A DNA stretch of 64,000 nt from Sweltsa coloradensis (taxonomy: Eukaryota; Arthropoda; Insecta; Plecoptera; Chloroperlidae), in assembly GCA_024449915.1 (NCBI GenBank), contig JAMZAV010000305.1:248001-312000 (forward strand), written 5' to 3'. Of this stretch, positions 1 to 11,299 are shown in pieces. The notes beneath the pieces were generated by a model, which worked only from the letters and a program-made list of their open reading frames with translations, was not told the origin of the DNA and searched no databases. How positions within the stretch are numbered: position 1 is the stretch's first letter; each line of letters starts with the position of its first letter. Position numbers and translations under genes: made by a program.

Positions 1-317
1 ATCATTACAATGGAATAAAAAATGTAGTTGTTATAAGTCGAAGAAAGTTTTTAAAAATTAAAAAAAATCGTAAAATGGCGATTTTAATGAGAAATAATTT
101 TTCGATTATGCTCAAAAACGTGGCAGTTCTAAGTTCAGAGATTTCGAAGGCTTCCATAAAATTTCATCGTAATTGGAGTATCGGTTTAGCCGGAATCGTG
201 TTAACAAACGCACAATAATACAAACAGAAAAAAAAAGAAAAACATTCCGGATTTTTTTCTCCAGTGTAGTGAAATGTAATCTTCGCTTCGCTTGCTACGC
301 TCGCTATGCTCATCCAA
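1..317 (-). mobile_element. Helitron-like non-autonomous element, family B (cut by window edge)
   Basis: This is the 5' part of a family B Helitron-like element. Its Helitron 5' end is the right border, GCTCATCCAA, at 308-317. The body matches the copies at 19645-20253 and 49969-50722, with the block AAAACGTGGCAGTTCTAAG and a CAGACA/poly-A stretch. The base after the border is T, so the element's 5' flank is A, as expected for a Helitron A|T target. The 3' end lies outside the window. Short reading frames inside it are not genes. Confidence 0.7.
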
Positions 318-437
318 TTATCAAAATATCAAATAATATTGGTCAATAGTGGCACGAACCGAAGTCTAAAGACGGAAATTATCTCATGTTGCGCCATGTA
401 CTGGCTGGGCTAGTGTCACACTCGAGATTCATATTTA

Positions 438-912
438 GGGCGCATTCCAATATTCGCTCCAGTCGCTACGGCTGTAGCGTGTCTGTAGCGCAGTGGAGCG
501 TATGATTATGCTCCAACATTCGGAACGGGTGTAGCGTTTAAAACATGGCTGACCGTGAAATTATCAGATTGCTTAATTAGAAGAATGCTTAATTGATGGT
601 TATTTCATTGATCCTTTCATCAACAATTATTTCCAAACCTAAAACTTGTAGAACTAATGGACTACGCAGACATCCTTACAGTTTACGTGCTATTTTCAGC
701 AGTCCTTTCGTAAATCTTCAGTTGCCGCCATCTTGATTTACCCCCACTCCACGGAACGCTCCTAGTGCCGGGCCAAAAACCTCCAGCGTTTGTAGCGCGC
801 TGAGAACGCTCCAGTAGCGAATTTCGGAACACAAGGCGGGGCGTTTGGAGCTAATTTCGGAATGGGTGGAGCGCGGCTACTGCGCTACGTAGCGAGTATC
901 GGAATGCGCCCC
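438..912. mobile_element. Short TIR element, class undetermined (MITE)
   Basis: GGGCGCATTCC at 438-448 is inverted at 901-912 (GGAATGCGCCCC). The similarity between the ends continues imperfectly inward, with TAGCG and CTACG motifs on both sides. The element is about 475 bp and has no coding capacity. The target duplication is unclear (TTA versus CTA at the edges), so PIF/Harbinger is possible but unproven. Confidence 0.55.
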
Positions 913-1443
913 TAGTAATGAAATACCTACGAGTCAAAAATGGAAACCGAACACATTACATCGAAGACAGCGAGGCAGCAAACAGAACGCGATTGTATTG
1001 TTTTGACTTAGGTATACTTGCCATACTTGAGGTTCCATGATCAGGCTTTGTTGGTGACATCGATATTATCGATTCGATAATGACATCAGGCCTACCATTT
1101 TGATTATCGATAATGAAAAAGGTATCGATGTGCATCCCTAATATATAATGGTCTATGTTCTCTGCAAGGTATCTGCTACTACAACCAGTTTGTAGTTGAT
1201 TGATACCCATTCACTATCTTCACCTATCACACAACTTCTAGGTATTAATTAGGCATGTTTCAGATTTAGCCATACTTCTAGGCCACTTCATTTAGAAAAA
1301 ACTATGTTCCCCAACAGCCTTTAGTAATGGATGGGATTTTATATTGCATTCAATTATTTTTCAACAAAAGTATGACCTGACTAGACTTAAATAAATTATT
1401 ATAAATATATTTAACAATGTGAATTATTTATAATTAAACTTAC

Positions 1444-1638
1444 CCTTGGAGACAGTAGGTAAATACTTGTAAGTGTAGATATGCAGCTTGCGAGGTCCAC
1501 CAGGCATGTGTGTAGAACTGTAGATCATCGAAGCCAAGCAGAGTCGTAGTGGAATGAGTCATTCATGACATCAGTCACCCTCTGGAGTTGTTCAGGTACT
1601 GCAGGAATGTAGACATTTTGAGTGACAGGGATGACCAA
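1444..1638 (-). other. Possible exon (minus strand), unrecognised
   Basis: On the minus strand a pyrimidine-rich acceptor (TTTTCTTTCAG) precedes 195 nt ending in AAGG and a consensus GTAAGT donor. The first frame reads 37 residues starting LVIPVTQNVYIPAVPEQLQ and ending HYDSAWLR, then meets TGA. The remaining 80 nt are open in another frame. It could be a decayed exon, an exon with an indel, or chance. No partner exon was found and the product is not recognised. Confidence 0.25.
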
Positions 1639-3230
1639 CTGAAAGAAAAATTATACCGTACACATTAGTAGGCCTATATACAGACATATTTCCGTACGGA
1701 CGGGATATATAAAAATAATCATTGCAGTTACTATTCCGATCGCAAGTCGTAATTTAACTTTGAATTGTTGAAAGAGTTTGTTTCATTTTATCTAAATAAC
1801 ATAGTAACCCATAGCTAAAAAACAGTAACCCATAGCTAATAATCTGAGCTGCGTGCATTAAACATTGTTTATAACAGAAATTCAACGAAACTAACTACGT
1901 ACCACGCCTGCAGACGGTGAAACGAAGGCAGTGTGGAATGAATTCTAAAACAAGTACACCCCGCGCTCGATCGAATCTGAAGAAGGAAGAGAGAAAACTC
2001 TTGCGTGCGTATTACTAAAGGTACCGGTATATCAAGGGACGTCTAATATTTTTGCAATTAAGCTAATCTATAGAGTGGTTAATAAACATAAATATGTGCA
2101 CTATGAATGACGCCATCCATGCCAATTAGGTGGGACTCAAACCGAATAAAGCAAGATCCATTGCCAAGTCACCAGACAGAACGAAAGAATCAATCCTACA
2201 CAGGTGGCCACGACCGAGCTGCCACGACTCATGATGCACTTAGATACTTCGACACACAACCGTCTGATTCTGAACGACCGCAGATTCGCAGAATAACATT
2301 TAGTTCATTGTGATCTTGCGATGATACACGTGCAGTCGGGTCCCGCACGTAGGAGGGATTTAAAAACGAATGACATCACAGAGGGAATTTTGTTTACTTG
2401 TCATTTAATATAAATATTTCAGGAAATGTTTGAAATAATATTCAGGTACACGTGCGTAGGGTAGTACACAAAAGTGGAATCTATGGGTGGGATGCAATTC
2501 TTACCTCGTGCCGGAACGTCTGGCCCTCGTGAAGTCTGGGAGACAACTGAATGAGACGGCTCGGGCTCGCCGCTCGGATCTCGTTCGACTAGCCATGGTC
2601 GGTGAGCGGTGACGTCAGGGCAAAATTGCATGACTACACACGAGTAGATAATGATCGAGGATACAATCATGCTATAGTGTATTTCAATCTATCTCTTTGT
2701 GTCAAAATGTCGCATTTTCTCCTCGCGAAAGTTGTCCGAAGGGAAACTTTACTAAAAACGTGTTTATGGGATGACCATCTTGAATCATGAGATTGCGGGC
2801 ATCGAACCGATTTCCTCCTGAATCGCCGTTTCTAGTGAAAATCCGAAGCCGTTCCAAACAAATCGTACATTGTAATTCGGCCCTGTTTTATGGTATATAT
2901 ATATAATTGGATTTCAAACGTACAATAGTGTTTCGCCCCCCCCCCCCCCTGGGCCCATACACACAAATTATTGATCTTAGGTGTGAGCTTCTTTTGCGGA
3001 CTCTTCGCAAAAATTAACCTGCATTACACCTTGTTGAGTTGTTACCTTTAAAAACGGAAGGTTGGATATTTAAAGTGGCCAATCCTACCCATCTATTACT
3101 ACTAAAAACAAACCCCCGACAGGCCCGTCCATCGACAGTCCCAGGGGGTCGAGCTCGAGGGGTGGGGGCTGTTTATTTGTTTGTTCTGTTAATCTGTATC
3201 AATTAATCATTTAGAGGAGCGATTTTGGTA

Positions 3231-3314
3231 TATTGAACCAAATACTCGAGATATCCGCGTATAAAGACAACATATTGAACCAAATACTCGAGACACCCGC
3301 GTAACGACAGCATT
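3231..3314. repeat. Two-copy direct repeat, period 42 bp
   Basis: TATTGAACCAAATACTCGAG occurs at 3231-3250 and again from 3273. Each copy is followed by a similar A(T/C)(A/C)CCGCGTA segment. A more diverged TATTGATTGAACCGATA follows. It is a simple local duplication with no evident function. Confidence 0.7.
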
Positions 3315-5136
3315 TTAATATTGATTGAACCGATATGTCCTTGTTTTTACTTCAGTTTCGTTTGCCATGTTGTAGAAGTAGAGTTAGATATTTTCTAAAG
3401 CGAGACAGTGCGATTTTCTTCACGAATCTTTTACTGCTTGACGCGGGGGCGAAACCACGAAACCATTTTTGTAGAAATGAGATAAAATAAACACCAAATA
3501 TTGTTTATTAAATTTTGTACGGCGTGAGGTTGTATGAGTTTTTCTTCGTTTGTATCGCTCTAATTTGGCAAAAGGAATTGGATAATATATTGAATAAATA
3601 TAACTCCGAACTCGTACTCTACGAGACTCGTAGAACAGTCTAGAATAATTTTATCGTTGCAGATTTCGGACAAAAACAATGACAAAAGACACACTATATT
3701 TTATAACTTTGCTTCCTTGTTTGTTTTTATTTGCAACTTGGAAAATTGGGGTTTTATTCCGTAATAAATAAATTAAGTCTCATTAGGAATGTCTTCAATA
3801 GCTTCTGTCAATCTTGTGGAAGACCACACAATAGCGTGAAAATGTACAATTATTTTATGGCAAACATATTGTTTAAAATGTGACGTTTGACAATAGTGAT
3901 GAATGTTAGTCCAAATTTTACCGCGAGTTCTTTGAGCGGCCCACAGAATATGTGCACTTATCAATAGGCTACGTTGTGTCGTCACTTCCTGCCCAACAAG
4001 TCTGTAGGACGCTGGGACTAGCCGGGACATATATTGAGACTGCATTCCATCGCAACAATATCCATTAAAACTGAAGAGTCATTCCCACTTAAGAACATAA
4101 TAATATGCTACGGTACCTTGAAACGCATGTTTGTTCAATACAGTGTTATTGTACGTAGTGAGTCATAGTCTGTTCCATAATCCTTGTCATAGTGGGTCGT
4201 CAAAACTCGCCGAGATCCAATCGACAGATCCCACTATTATTTATTACATTTTATTCCATATCAATATTTCCTTATAGCTTATATGGGGTAAGGATACCTA
4301 AATATGCTACATGTAACTGTGAGCTGTGACTAGACTATAAAGCCATTCAAAAAACGAAGCACAGACTTAATCAGGGTGTAGGCCTATACGTAACAAATTT
4401 CGCATTACCAAATTCCCTGACTTTTCCAGATTTCCAGGTTGCAAATTTGGCTTTCTGATACTAATATATTATTATGGCATAGAATAGAATAGAATTTTCA
4501 CCAGAACGCCATGATTGGCCGAGATGGCACATATCCAGAAAGTTTTTGGTTTTGTAGATTCGACTAGGAGAGTTTTAGAGATTTTTAAGGAGACATAAGG
4601 AATGTAATTAATGCCACAATGTTCTGTTTGTATCGCTATGTACATAGCTGATAAAATAATATCTTGCACCAATTTCTATGCACTTTGAGTAATTTTATTC
4701 TAACTTCAGCAAGCACACAAGTTGTGTACAGTGTAGCCTAGTGCAATCATATTTACAGTATGGAATTATAGCCTGATGGGGAAACGCGCTCGAAACTCAC
4801 CTGAAACCTTTGCACACTAAAAAAAAATGCTTAACAAACCGTCACGATACCCAACATTAGATATTTTCCAAGATAGCAAAATTTATGATATAAGACAATT
4901 TTTCGTAAAATCCCTGACAATACACCAGCACAAAAATGTAAACGAAATCAAACAAGCATCAGCTACACACCCATACCTAGAAAAAATACATCTTTTGGAC
5001 CAAGACAGAATAGCCTCTAGGTCCCAAAATCTATTACACAATACCAGATGATATCAAAGCATCCAGAAAGTGAAACAAATTTAAAAGTTATCTCCACAAA
5101 TGGCTAATATCTTCATAGTTACACTATTATTATTAA

Positions 5137-5869
5137 CTAGGAAAACGCTAAAGTCCCGCCGCGTTGATGGATGAGCTTTTTAAAGTTTTTAGTTTGCGTG
5201 GGATATCTTTACTTTTGCAAGTGCTTTGTTTTGCTGCCTACGCATTGTAGGTGAATGTTGTCAAGTTTCTTTTGTTTCTTGTCAATTGGTATTATTTACA
5301 GTTACTGGCTAACTTTTTCAACTTTTTCTTTCAAAAGGTACTACATCACCATAACCTTAATGTCCATGTTTAATATGAACGTTGTAGACCCACACGTTTG
5401 GTCAGAATTGGCCCAAATGGCACGAAAATATCGTACAAAAAACAAAAATCTTATATTAAAAGCTTTATTTCTATAGATTCTGGATAACTTTTTCTACTTT
5501 TTCTTTCAAAAGTCAATACATCACCATTACCCTAATGTGCATGTGAAATATGAACGTTGTAGCCCAACCCGTTTAGTCAGAATCGGTCCAAATGTCACGA
5601 AAATATCGCACTAAAAATCGAAAAAAATCATAAAAGTACGATATTCATGAGAAATATTTCTTCGATTGTACCCAAAAACGTGGCAAGTCTAAGTTCAGAG
5701 AAAACGAAGGTCGTGTCAAATTTTCATCAAGATCGCATATGCCGTTTGCCCGGTAGAGAGCGAACAAACAGACGGAAAAAAAAAAAAAAAAACAAACAAA
5801 AAAAAACAACAACGGAGCTAAATTTTTTGGGGGGTCGGTGAAATTGAAGTCTTCGCTTCGCTCATCCAA
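5137..5869 (-). mobile_element. Helitron-like non-autonomous element, family A copy A1
   Basis: Read on the minus strand, the element runs from TTGGATGAGC (5' end, right border) to CTAG (3' end, left border at 5137-5140). Near the 3' end lie the subterminal inverted copy GCTCATCCA and a hairpin with stem AACGC/GCGTT a few bases from CTAG. The 3' flank is T. This terminal layout (asymmetric inverted ends plus hairpin plus CTAG) is known for Helitron2/Helentron-type elements. No Rep/helicase is encoded, so the copy is non-autonomous. Its 5' end abuts copy A2 exactly. Confidence 0.75.
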
Positions 5870-6424
5870 CTAGGAAAACGCTTAAGTGCCGCCGCGTTGA
5901 TGGATGAGCTTTTTTGTAAGTTTTTAGTGTAGGACCACTTTTCCTTTGCAAGTGCTATTTTAATGCATTGTAGGTGATAGTTGTCAAGTTTCTATTATTA
6001 CTTGTTAATTGTCATTATAAACCTAAAAAAACTCATATTAAAACCTTTATTCTATGGATTCTGGCTAACTTTTTCAACTTTTTCTTTCAGAAAGCAATAC
6101 ATCACCATTACCTTAATGTCCTTGTGAAATATGAACGTTGTAGCCCCACCCGTTTGGTCAGAATCGGCCCAAATGTCACGAAAATATCGCACTAAAAATC
6201 GAAAAAAATAGTAAAAGTACTATATTCATGAGAAATATTTCTTCGATTGTACCCAAAAACGTAGCAAGTCTAACTTCAGAGATTTCGAAGGTCACCTCAA
6301 ATTTTCATCAAGATCGCATATGCCGTTTGCCCGGTAGAGAGCGAACAAACAGACAGAAAAAAAAACACGAGCTAAATTTTTTGGGGGGGTCGGTGAAATT
6401 GAAGTCTTCGCTTCGCTCATCCAA
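5870..6424 (-). mobile_element. Helitron-like non-autonomous element, family A copy A2
   Basis: CTAG at 5870-5873 immediately follows the terminal CCAA of copy A1, and the far end CCAA is at 6421-6424. It is shorter than the other family A copies because one of the repeated internal blocks (GAACGTTGTAGCCCCACCCG) is missing. The outer 5' flank is A. With A1 it forms a head-to-tail pair with no host DNA between. Confidence 0.75.
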
Positions 6425-6794
6425 TCAGTACAAAATACCGTCAAACAAAAAATTTCCAGGAAAGACAATAATTGTAAAAAATCTTTTTTCTCTCAAGTCT
6501 GCAGCCTCTAGAACTAAAACAGTTGGAAATTTATGTCACAAAAACACAACTACCTACGTTGAAAGTGTGTGCTTGGGCGAATTGAAGTTTGAAATTATTT
6601 TGAAGAGGTGATATTTGCCGTGTGCTCGATCAGAAAAAATAGCTTTGATTTTCTAATAGAGCCAGGTTTCAAAGCCATTCAGTAAGTATATTTTGACTTT
6701 GTAGCATATTTTGGAAAACAGAAAAACGAGGTGGAATAGCCTTAATTAAATTACTAGCTCACACCACTGTATACACAAACACCCAAACTCAGTA

Positions 6795-7588
6795 CTAGGA
6801 AAACGCTAAAGTCTCGCCGCGTTGATGGATGAGCTTTTTATGAGTTTTTAGTTTGCGTGGGATATCTTTACTTTTGCAAGTGCTTTGTTTTGCTGCCTAC
6901 GCATTGTAGGTGATTGTTGTCAAGTTTCTATTGTTTCTTGTCAATTGGTATTATTTACCGTAAAAAACTTATATTAAAACTTTATTTCTATGGATTCTGG
7001 CTAACTTTTTCAACTTTTTCTTTCAAAAGGTACTACATCACCATAACCTTAATGTCCATGTATAATATGAACGTTGTAGCCCCACCCGTTTGGTCAGAAT
7101 TGGCCCAAATGGCACGAAAATATTGCACAAAAAATCAAAAAACTTATATTAAAAGCTTTATTTCTATAGATTCTGGCTAACTTTTTCAATTTTTTCTTTC
7201 AGAAAGCAATACATCACCATTACCTTAATGTCCGTGTGAAATATGAACGTTGTAGCCCCACCCGTTTGGTCAGAATCGGCCCAAATGTCACGAAAATATC
7301 GCACTAAAAATCGAAAAAAAATCGTAAAAGTACGATATTCATGAGAAATATTTCTTCGATTGTACCCAAAAACGTAGCAAGTCTAAGTTCAGAGATTTCG
7401 AAGGTCCCCTCCAATTTTCATCAAGATCGCATGTGCCGTTTGCCCGGTAGAGAGCGAACAAACAGACAGAAAAACTAACAAAAAACAAAACACCCGAGCT
7501 ATTTTTCTTGGGGTAACGTAAGTGAAAAACAAACAAAAAAACAGAAAGTCAAATTGAAGTCTTCACTTCGCTCGCTACGCTCATCCAA
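6795..7588 (-). mobile_element. Helitron-like non-autonomous element, family A copy A3
   Basis: This is a full-length family A copy bounded by CTAG at 6795-6798 and CCAA at 7585-7588. The host bases are T on the 3' side and A on the 5' side in Helitron orientation, as expected. It carries two copies of the internal block GTTGTAGCCCCACCCGTTTG. The 5' region has an insertion of A/C-rich sequence near 7500-7550 compared with A1. Confidence 0.75.
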
Positions 7589-7805
7589 TAACCAGTAGAA
7601 TAGAATAGAATAGAATACTAGATTAGATCATTAGAAATGAAACACTATTCAAAGAAGAAACTAGAATTAGGAAAAATCAAAACCACATTATAAAGGTTTT
7701 CATTACCAATAATCCATTAGACATGATTTTGAATAGATTAGAACAAATCATCATTTGATCAGTAGTTTAGAATTAGATCAAAAGTTTAGAACACTAGAAT
7801 TAGAA
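7589..7805. repeat. AGAATAGAAT-type simple repeat and flank
   Basis: This is a short spacer between two family A Helitron copies. It contains several GAATA(GAATA) and TTAGAAC-like units, for example at 7598-7620 and 7760-7805. A similar GAATAGAATAGAATAG run is at 4480-4495. No gene is seen. Confidence 0.5.
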
Positions 7806-9402
7806 CTAGGAGGAAAACGCCAAAGTCCCGTCGCGTTGATGGATGAGCTTTTTAAAGTTTTTAGTTTGCGTGGAATATCTTTACTTTTGCAAGTGCTTTG
7901 TTTTGCTGCCAACGCATTGTAGGTGAATGTTGTCAAGTTTCTTTTGTTTCTTGTCAATTGGTATTATTTACCGTAAAAAACTTTTATTAAAAGCTTTATT
8001 TCTATGGATTCTGGCTAACTTTTTCAACTTTTTCTTTCAAAAGGTACTACATCACCATAACCCAGACCTGGGTAGTAACGTAACGGAAGTAACGCGTTAC
8101 TGTAACGAAATTACTTTTTTCAGTAACGAGCCAGTAATTTAATTACAATTTTCTCAAAGTAACGGAAGAGTAATTTCACTACTTTTATCATTGTAATTTG
8201 GCGTTAGTAACGCGTTACTTTAGCCGCGCGACCCGCGCCTTTGTGTATCAAATATCAGTCACTGGCCAGTGCGCCTGCTGCCTTTCTACGTATCGCCCGC
8301 TTGAGCAATGTGCATGTGCATGCAGCATTTCCGACATTTCGTAGGTCTGATCGAGAGATTTCGAGTCCCGAGTTTTTATTTCAGAACCTAGCCATGTTTA
8401 CTTTTGGTACTTCCGCCTATGACGAGCGCCGTTGACGACGTAATTATCTACTTGACATCAAACATTCAAGTCTGTGTCAAATAAATCGATAGTCGAATTG
8501 TTACACTTGAAATGTAGTTACAACATTTCGCCGATAGATGTCACCCGCATAATCAATAATTTACTATACATCTATACGTCGATATCTACAATATCTCTGT
8601 GATAGGCCTCCGCTGGTTTTAAAGTGTGGGCGTGGATAACACCCTGTCTGAGACCCGCCATCGGCAGACAAAGCACTTGCGTCATACTCGTCCGCACGTC
8701 AGATACATTTTAAATTTAAAAGTAATTTTTGAAAGTAATTTCACTACTTTTTTTCATAAAAAGTAACGTAATTTCATTACTTTCTTGGAAAAGTAACTAA
8801 ATAGTAATTTAGTTACATTTTGGCTGAAGTAATGAGTAATGTAATTTCATTACTTTTCAAAAGTAACTTACCCAGGTCTGCCCTAACCTTAATGTCCATG
8901 TATAATATGAACGTTGTAGCCCCACCCGTTTGGTTAGAATTGGCCCAAATAGCACGAAAATATCGCACAAAAAATCAAAAAACTTATATTAAAAGCTTTA
9001 TTTCTATAGATTCTGGCAAAATGTTTCAACTTTTTCTTTCAGAAAGCAATACATCACCATTACCTTAATGTCCATGTGAAATATGAACGTTGTAGCCCCA
9101 CCCGTTTGGTCAAAATCGGCCCAAATGTCACGAAAATATCGCACTAAAAATCGAAAAAAATCGTAAAAGTACGATATTCATGAGAAATATTTCTTCGATT
9201 GTACCCAAAAACGTAGCAAGTCTAAGTTCAGAGATTTCAAAGGTCCTGTCAAATTTTCATCAAGATCGCATGTGCCGTTTGCCCGGTAGAGAGCGAACAA
9301 ACAGACAGAAAAAAAAACAAAAAAAAAACAAAACAAAAAAAAACACCCGAGCTAAATTTTTTGGGGGTCAGTGAAATTGAAGTCTTCGCTTCGCTCATCC
9401 AA
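7806..9402 (-). mobile_element. Helitron-like family A copy A4, interrupted by a hAT MITE
   Basis: The 3' end is CTAGG at 7806 (with three extra bases before the AAAACGC hairpin arm) and the 5' end CCAA is at 9399-9402. The body is split at 8063-8880 by a hAT-type MITE; removing it restores the family consensus ATCACCATAACCTTAATG. Its 5' end abuts the 3' end of a family D element at 9403. Confidence 0.75.
8063..8880. mobile_element. hAT-type MITE (CAGACCTGGGTA ends)
   Basis: The 818-bp element begins CAGACCTGGGTA and ends in the inverted copy TACCCAGGTCTG. The 8-bp flanks are CCATAACC (8055-8062) and CCCTAACC (8881-8888), a hAT-style duplication with one mismatch. The subterminal regions are full of GTAACG/GTAAT motifs in both orientations. 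No transposase is present. It lies inside a family A Helitron-like copy and is therefore younger than it. Confidence 0.85.
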
Positions 9403-9549
9403 CAAGGAAAACGCTAAAGTCCCGTCGCATTGTTGAGCGAGCACCGGTACGTGCAACACGACCCGAGTACGACATTCCCATAATGTTACATACCAATAAG
9501 TCTTTAAGGTCTTGACCGATTTAGCTGAAAATTTGTAAAATAGGAGAGA
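9403..9549 (-). mobile_element. Helitron-like element family D, 3' part
   Basis: The left border CAAGGAAAACGCTAAAG resembles the CTAG hairpin end of families A and B. It is followed by a different subterminal word, TTGAGCGAGC. The block CCGATTTAGCTGAAAATTTG is shared with 13399-13694. The element is interrupted here by the foldback structure. It directly abuts copy A4. Confidence 0.55.
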
Positions 9550-9637
9550 ATGGATAAAATCCACCGCCATCTACAGGACCTTGACATCATTTCTTTTAGT
9601 GCGGTTCCTAAGCCAACAATATTGCAAATAGTGATAC

Positions 9638-10384
9638 CAGAGTCGATAAAGAAGTTTCCCCTTTGGGGAGGTCCCCTATCTCCCAAGTCAAAACGGAATC
9701 TAACGTCCTGCGCGCTGAGAGCGGCTCCAATGTGAAACTAATAAAAGCACTGCACGCTAAATACGGTCAGTAGATTATCGATGTGCAGTGACGCTGAAAT
9801 CAACAAACAACAGACGAAACGTCAAACTTCAATTTAATTTCAATCATATTAGCCCTGGGCCATAGTCTTTTAAAACGATTTACTTTTGATTTATTTTTGT
9901 ACTATAAAGTGTTGCGCAGGCGTCACTGACATTTTCGTGCGAAATAATTTGAGATATGCCTTGTTCAAGCCTAACGGACGTAAGTGTAGCCTAGGCCCAA
10001 AGCCACAATACAGTTTTCAGACGTAAGTACGCCCTAGGCACTCAAATCGAAATCTTGAACAATACATATTGTCGGCCTAGCTCCTAAGCTTAGGTCTACT
10101 CCATCAGAAATATCCTCATTAATAAAGAGAGTTTGCTTTATGCCAAAACATTCGCCAACATTCGATCGTATTTAATATTTTGACGTTTCCGCCATTTGTC
10201 GTCATCGACTGTTAACTACTAGTAGAAAAGTGACGTACTTTTATTGAAGTAGTTCCATCAATCGTCACACAGAGTCGCGCGGAACGTTAGATTCCCAACG
10301 CCAAAAACCGACTTTTTATTTAACCCAGGGCGGTATAGGGAGTTGGAGGACCTCCCCAACGGGGAAACTTCTTTATCGACTCTG
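9638..10384. mobile_element. DNA transposon derivative with CAGAGTCGATAAAGAAG ends
   Basis: The 747-bp element has inverted ends of at least 24 bp beginning CAGAGTCGATAAAGAAGTTT. It is flanked by GTGATAC at 9631-9637 and 10385-10391. The right arm of the surrounding palindrome keeps the empty site (GTGATAC once), confirming the insertion. A 7-bp duplication with CA-starting ends would suit the P superfamily (7-8 bp), but this is only an inference; a 5-bp TGATA duplication with a one-base-longer end is an equally valid reading. No transposase frame is present. Confidence 0.75.
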
Positions 10385-10477
10385 GTGATACTAGCATGAA
10401 AATTTGCATACTTACTAATTTGACTATAGGGAATTCAAAAATTGATGGCTCCACGATGGGGTCTTATTATTTAACTA

Positions 10478-11299
10478 CTAGGAAAACGCTAAAGTCCCGC
10501 CGCGTTGATGGATGAGCTTTTTAAAGGTTTTAGTTTGCGTGGGATATCTTTACTTTTGCAAGTGCTTTGTTTTGCTGCCTACGCATTGTAGGTGAATGTT
10601 GTCAAGTTTCTTTTGTTTCTTGTCAATTGGTATTATTTACCGTAAAAAACTTGTATTAAAAGCTTTATTTCTATGGATTCTGGCTAAATTTTTCAACTTT
10701 TTCTTTCAAAAGGTACTACCACAGTGTACTCTATTATCTGTGGTACTACATCACCATAACCTTAATGTCCATGTATAATATGAACGTTGTAGCCCCACCC
10801 GTTTGGTCAGAATTGGCCCAAATGGCACGAAAATGTCGCACAAAAAGTCAAAATACGTATATTAAAAGCTTTATTTCTCTCGATTCTGGCTAACTTTTTC
10901 AACTTTTTCTTTCAGAAAGCAATACATCACCATTACCTTAATGTCCATGTGAAATATGAACGTTGTAGCCCCACCCGTTTGGTCAAAATTGGCCCAAATG
11001 GCACGAAAATATCGCACTAAAAATCGAAAAAAATCGTAAAAGTACGATATTCATGAGAAATATTTCTTCGATTGTACCCAAAAATGTGGCAAGTCTAAGT
11101 TCAGAGAAAACGAAGGTCGTGTCAAATTTTCATCAAGATCGCATATGCCGTTTGCCCGGTAGAGAGCGAACAAACAGACGAAAAACAAACAAAAAAAAAA
11201 CAAAAAAACAAACAAACAAACAAACAAAAAACAAAAAACACACGGAGCTAAATTTTTTGGGGGGTCGGTGAAATTGAAGTCTTCGCTACGCTCATCCAA
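10478..11299 (-). mobile_element. Helitron-like family A copy A5 with preserved empty site
   Basis: CTAG is at 10478-10481 and terminal CCAA at 11296-11299. The flanks TTAACTA and TTAATTAA join, without any missing or duplicated base, to the sequence in the opposite arm of the palindrome (near 12430-12475, reversed). This shows insertion between A and T with no target duplication, the Helitron hallmark. A small local duplication (GGTACTACCACAG...GTGGTACTACATC) lies near 10711-10751. Confidence 0.85.

Larger units (their letters stand above)
915..5136. other. Gene-poor stretch with minor repeats
   Basis: No convincing gene was seen apart from the weak exon candidate at 1444-1638. The stretch holds an inverted ATCGAT/ATAATCG patch ending TGTGCATCCCTAA near 1060-1143 (a probable hAT end), a CpG-rich patch with TGACGTCA near 2440-2640, a 14-base C run at 2936-2949 and a 42-bp direct repeat at 3231-3314. 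A 74-codon frame at 4827-5051 follows a CCTGATGGGGAAAC motif and may be retrotransposon debris. No function is claimed. Confidence 0.5.

Noticed and set aside
4827..5051. 74-codon frame after a CCTGATGGGGAAAC motif
   Set aside because: It may be retrotransposon debris, but no domain is recognisable; not listed as a gene.
5647..11271. Repeated 60-130 codon frames (starting MRNISSIVPKNVASL) in several places
   Set aside because: They recur at the same position inside Helitron-like copies. Changes between families A and B hit second codon positions freely, and frames end in poly-A tracts, so they are repeat by-products.
5645..11299. Minus-strand frames with Phe/Cys-rich membrane-like stretches (LFFFVCFFFFF...)
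   Set aside because: These are translations of the poly-A/CAGACA block of the same repeats.
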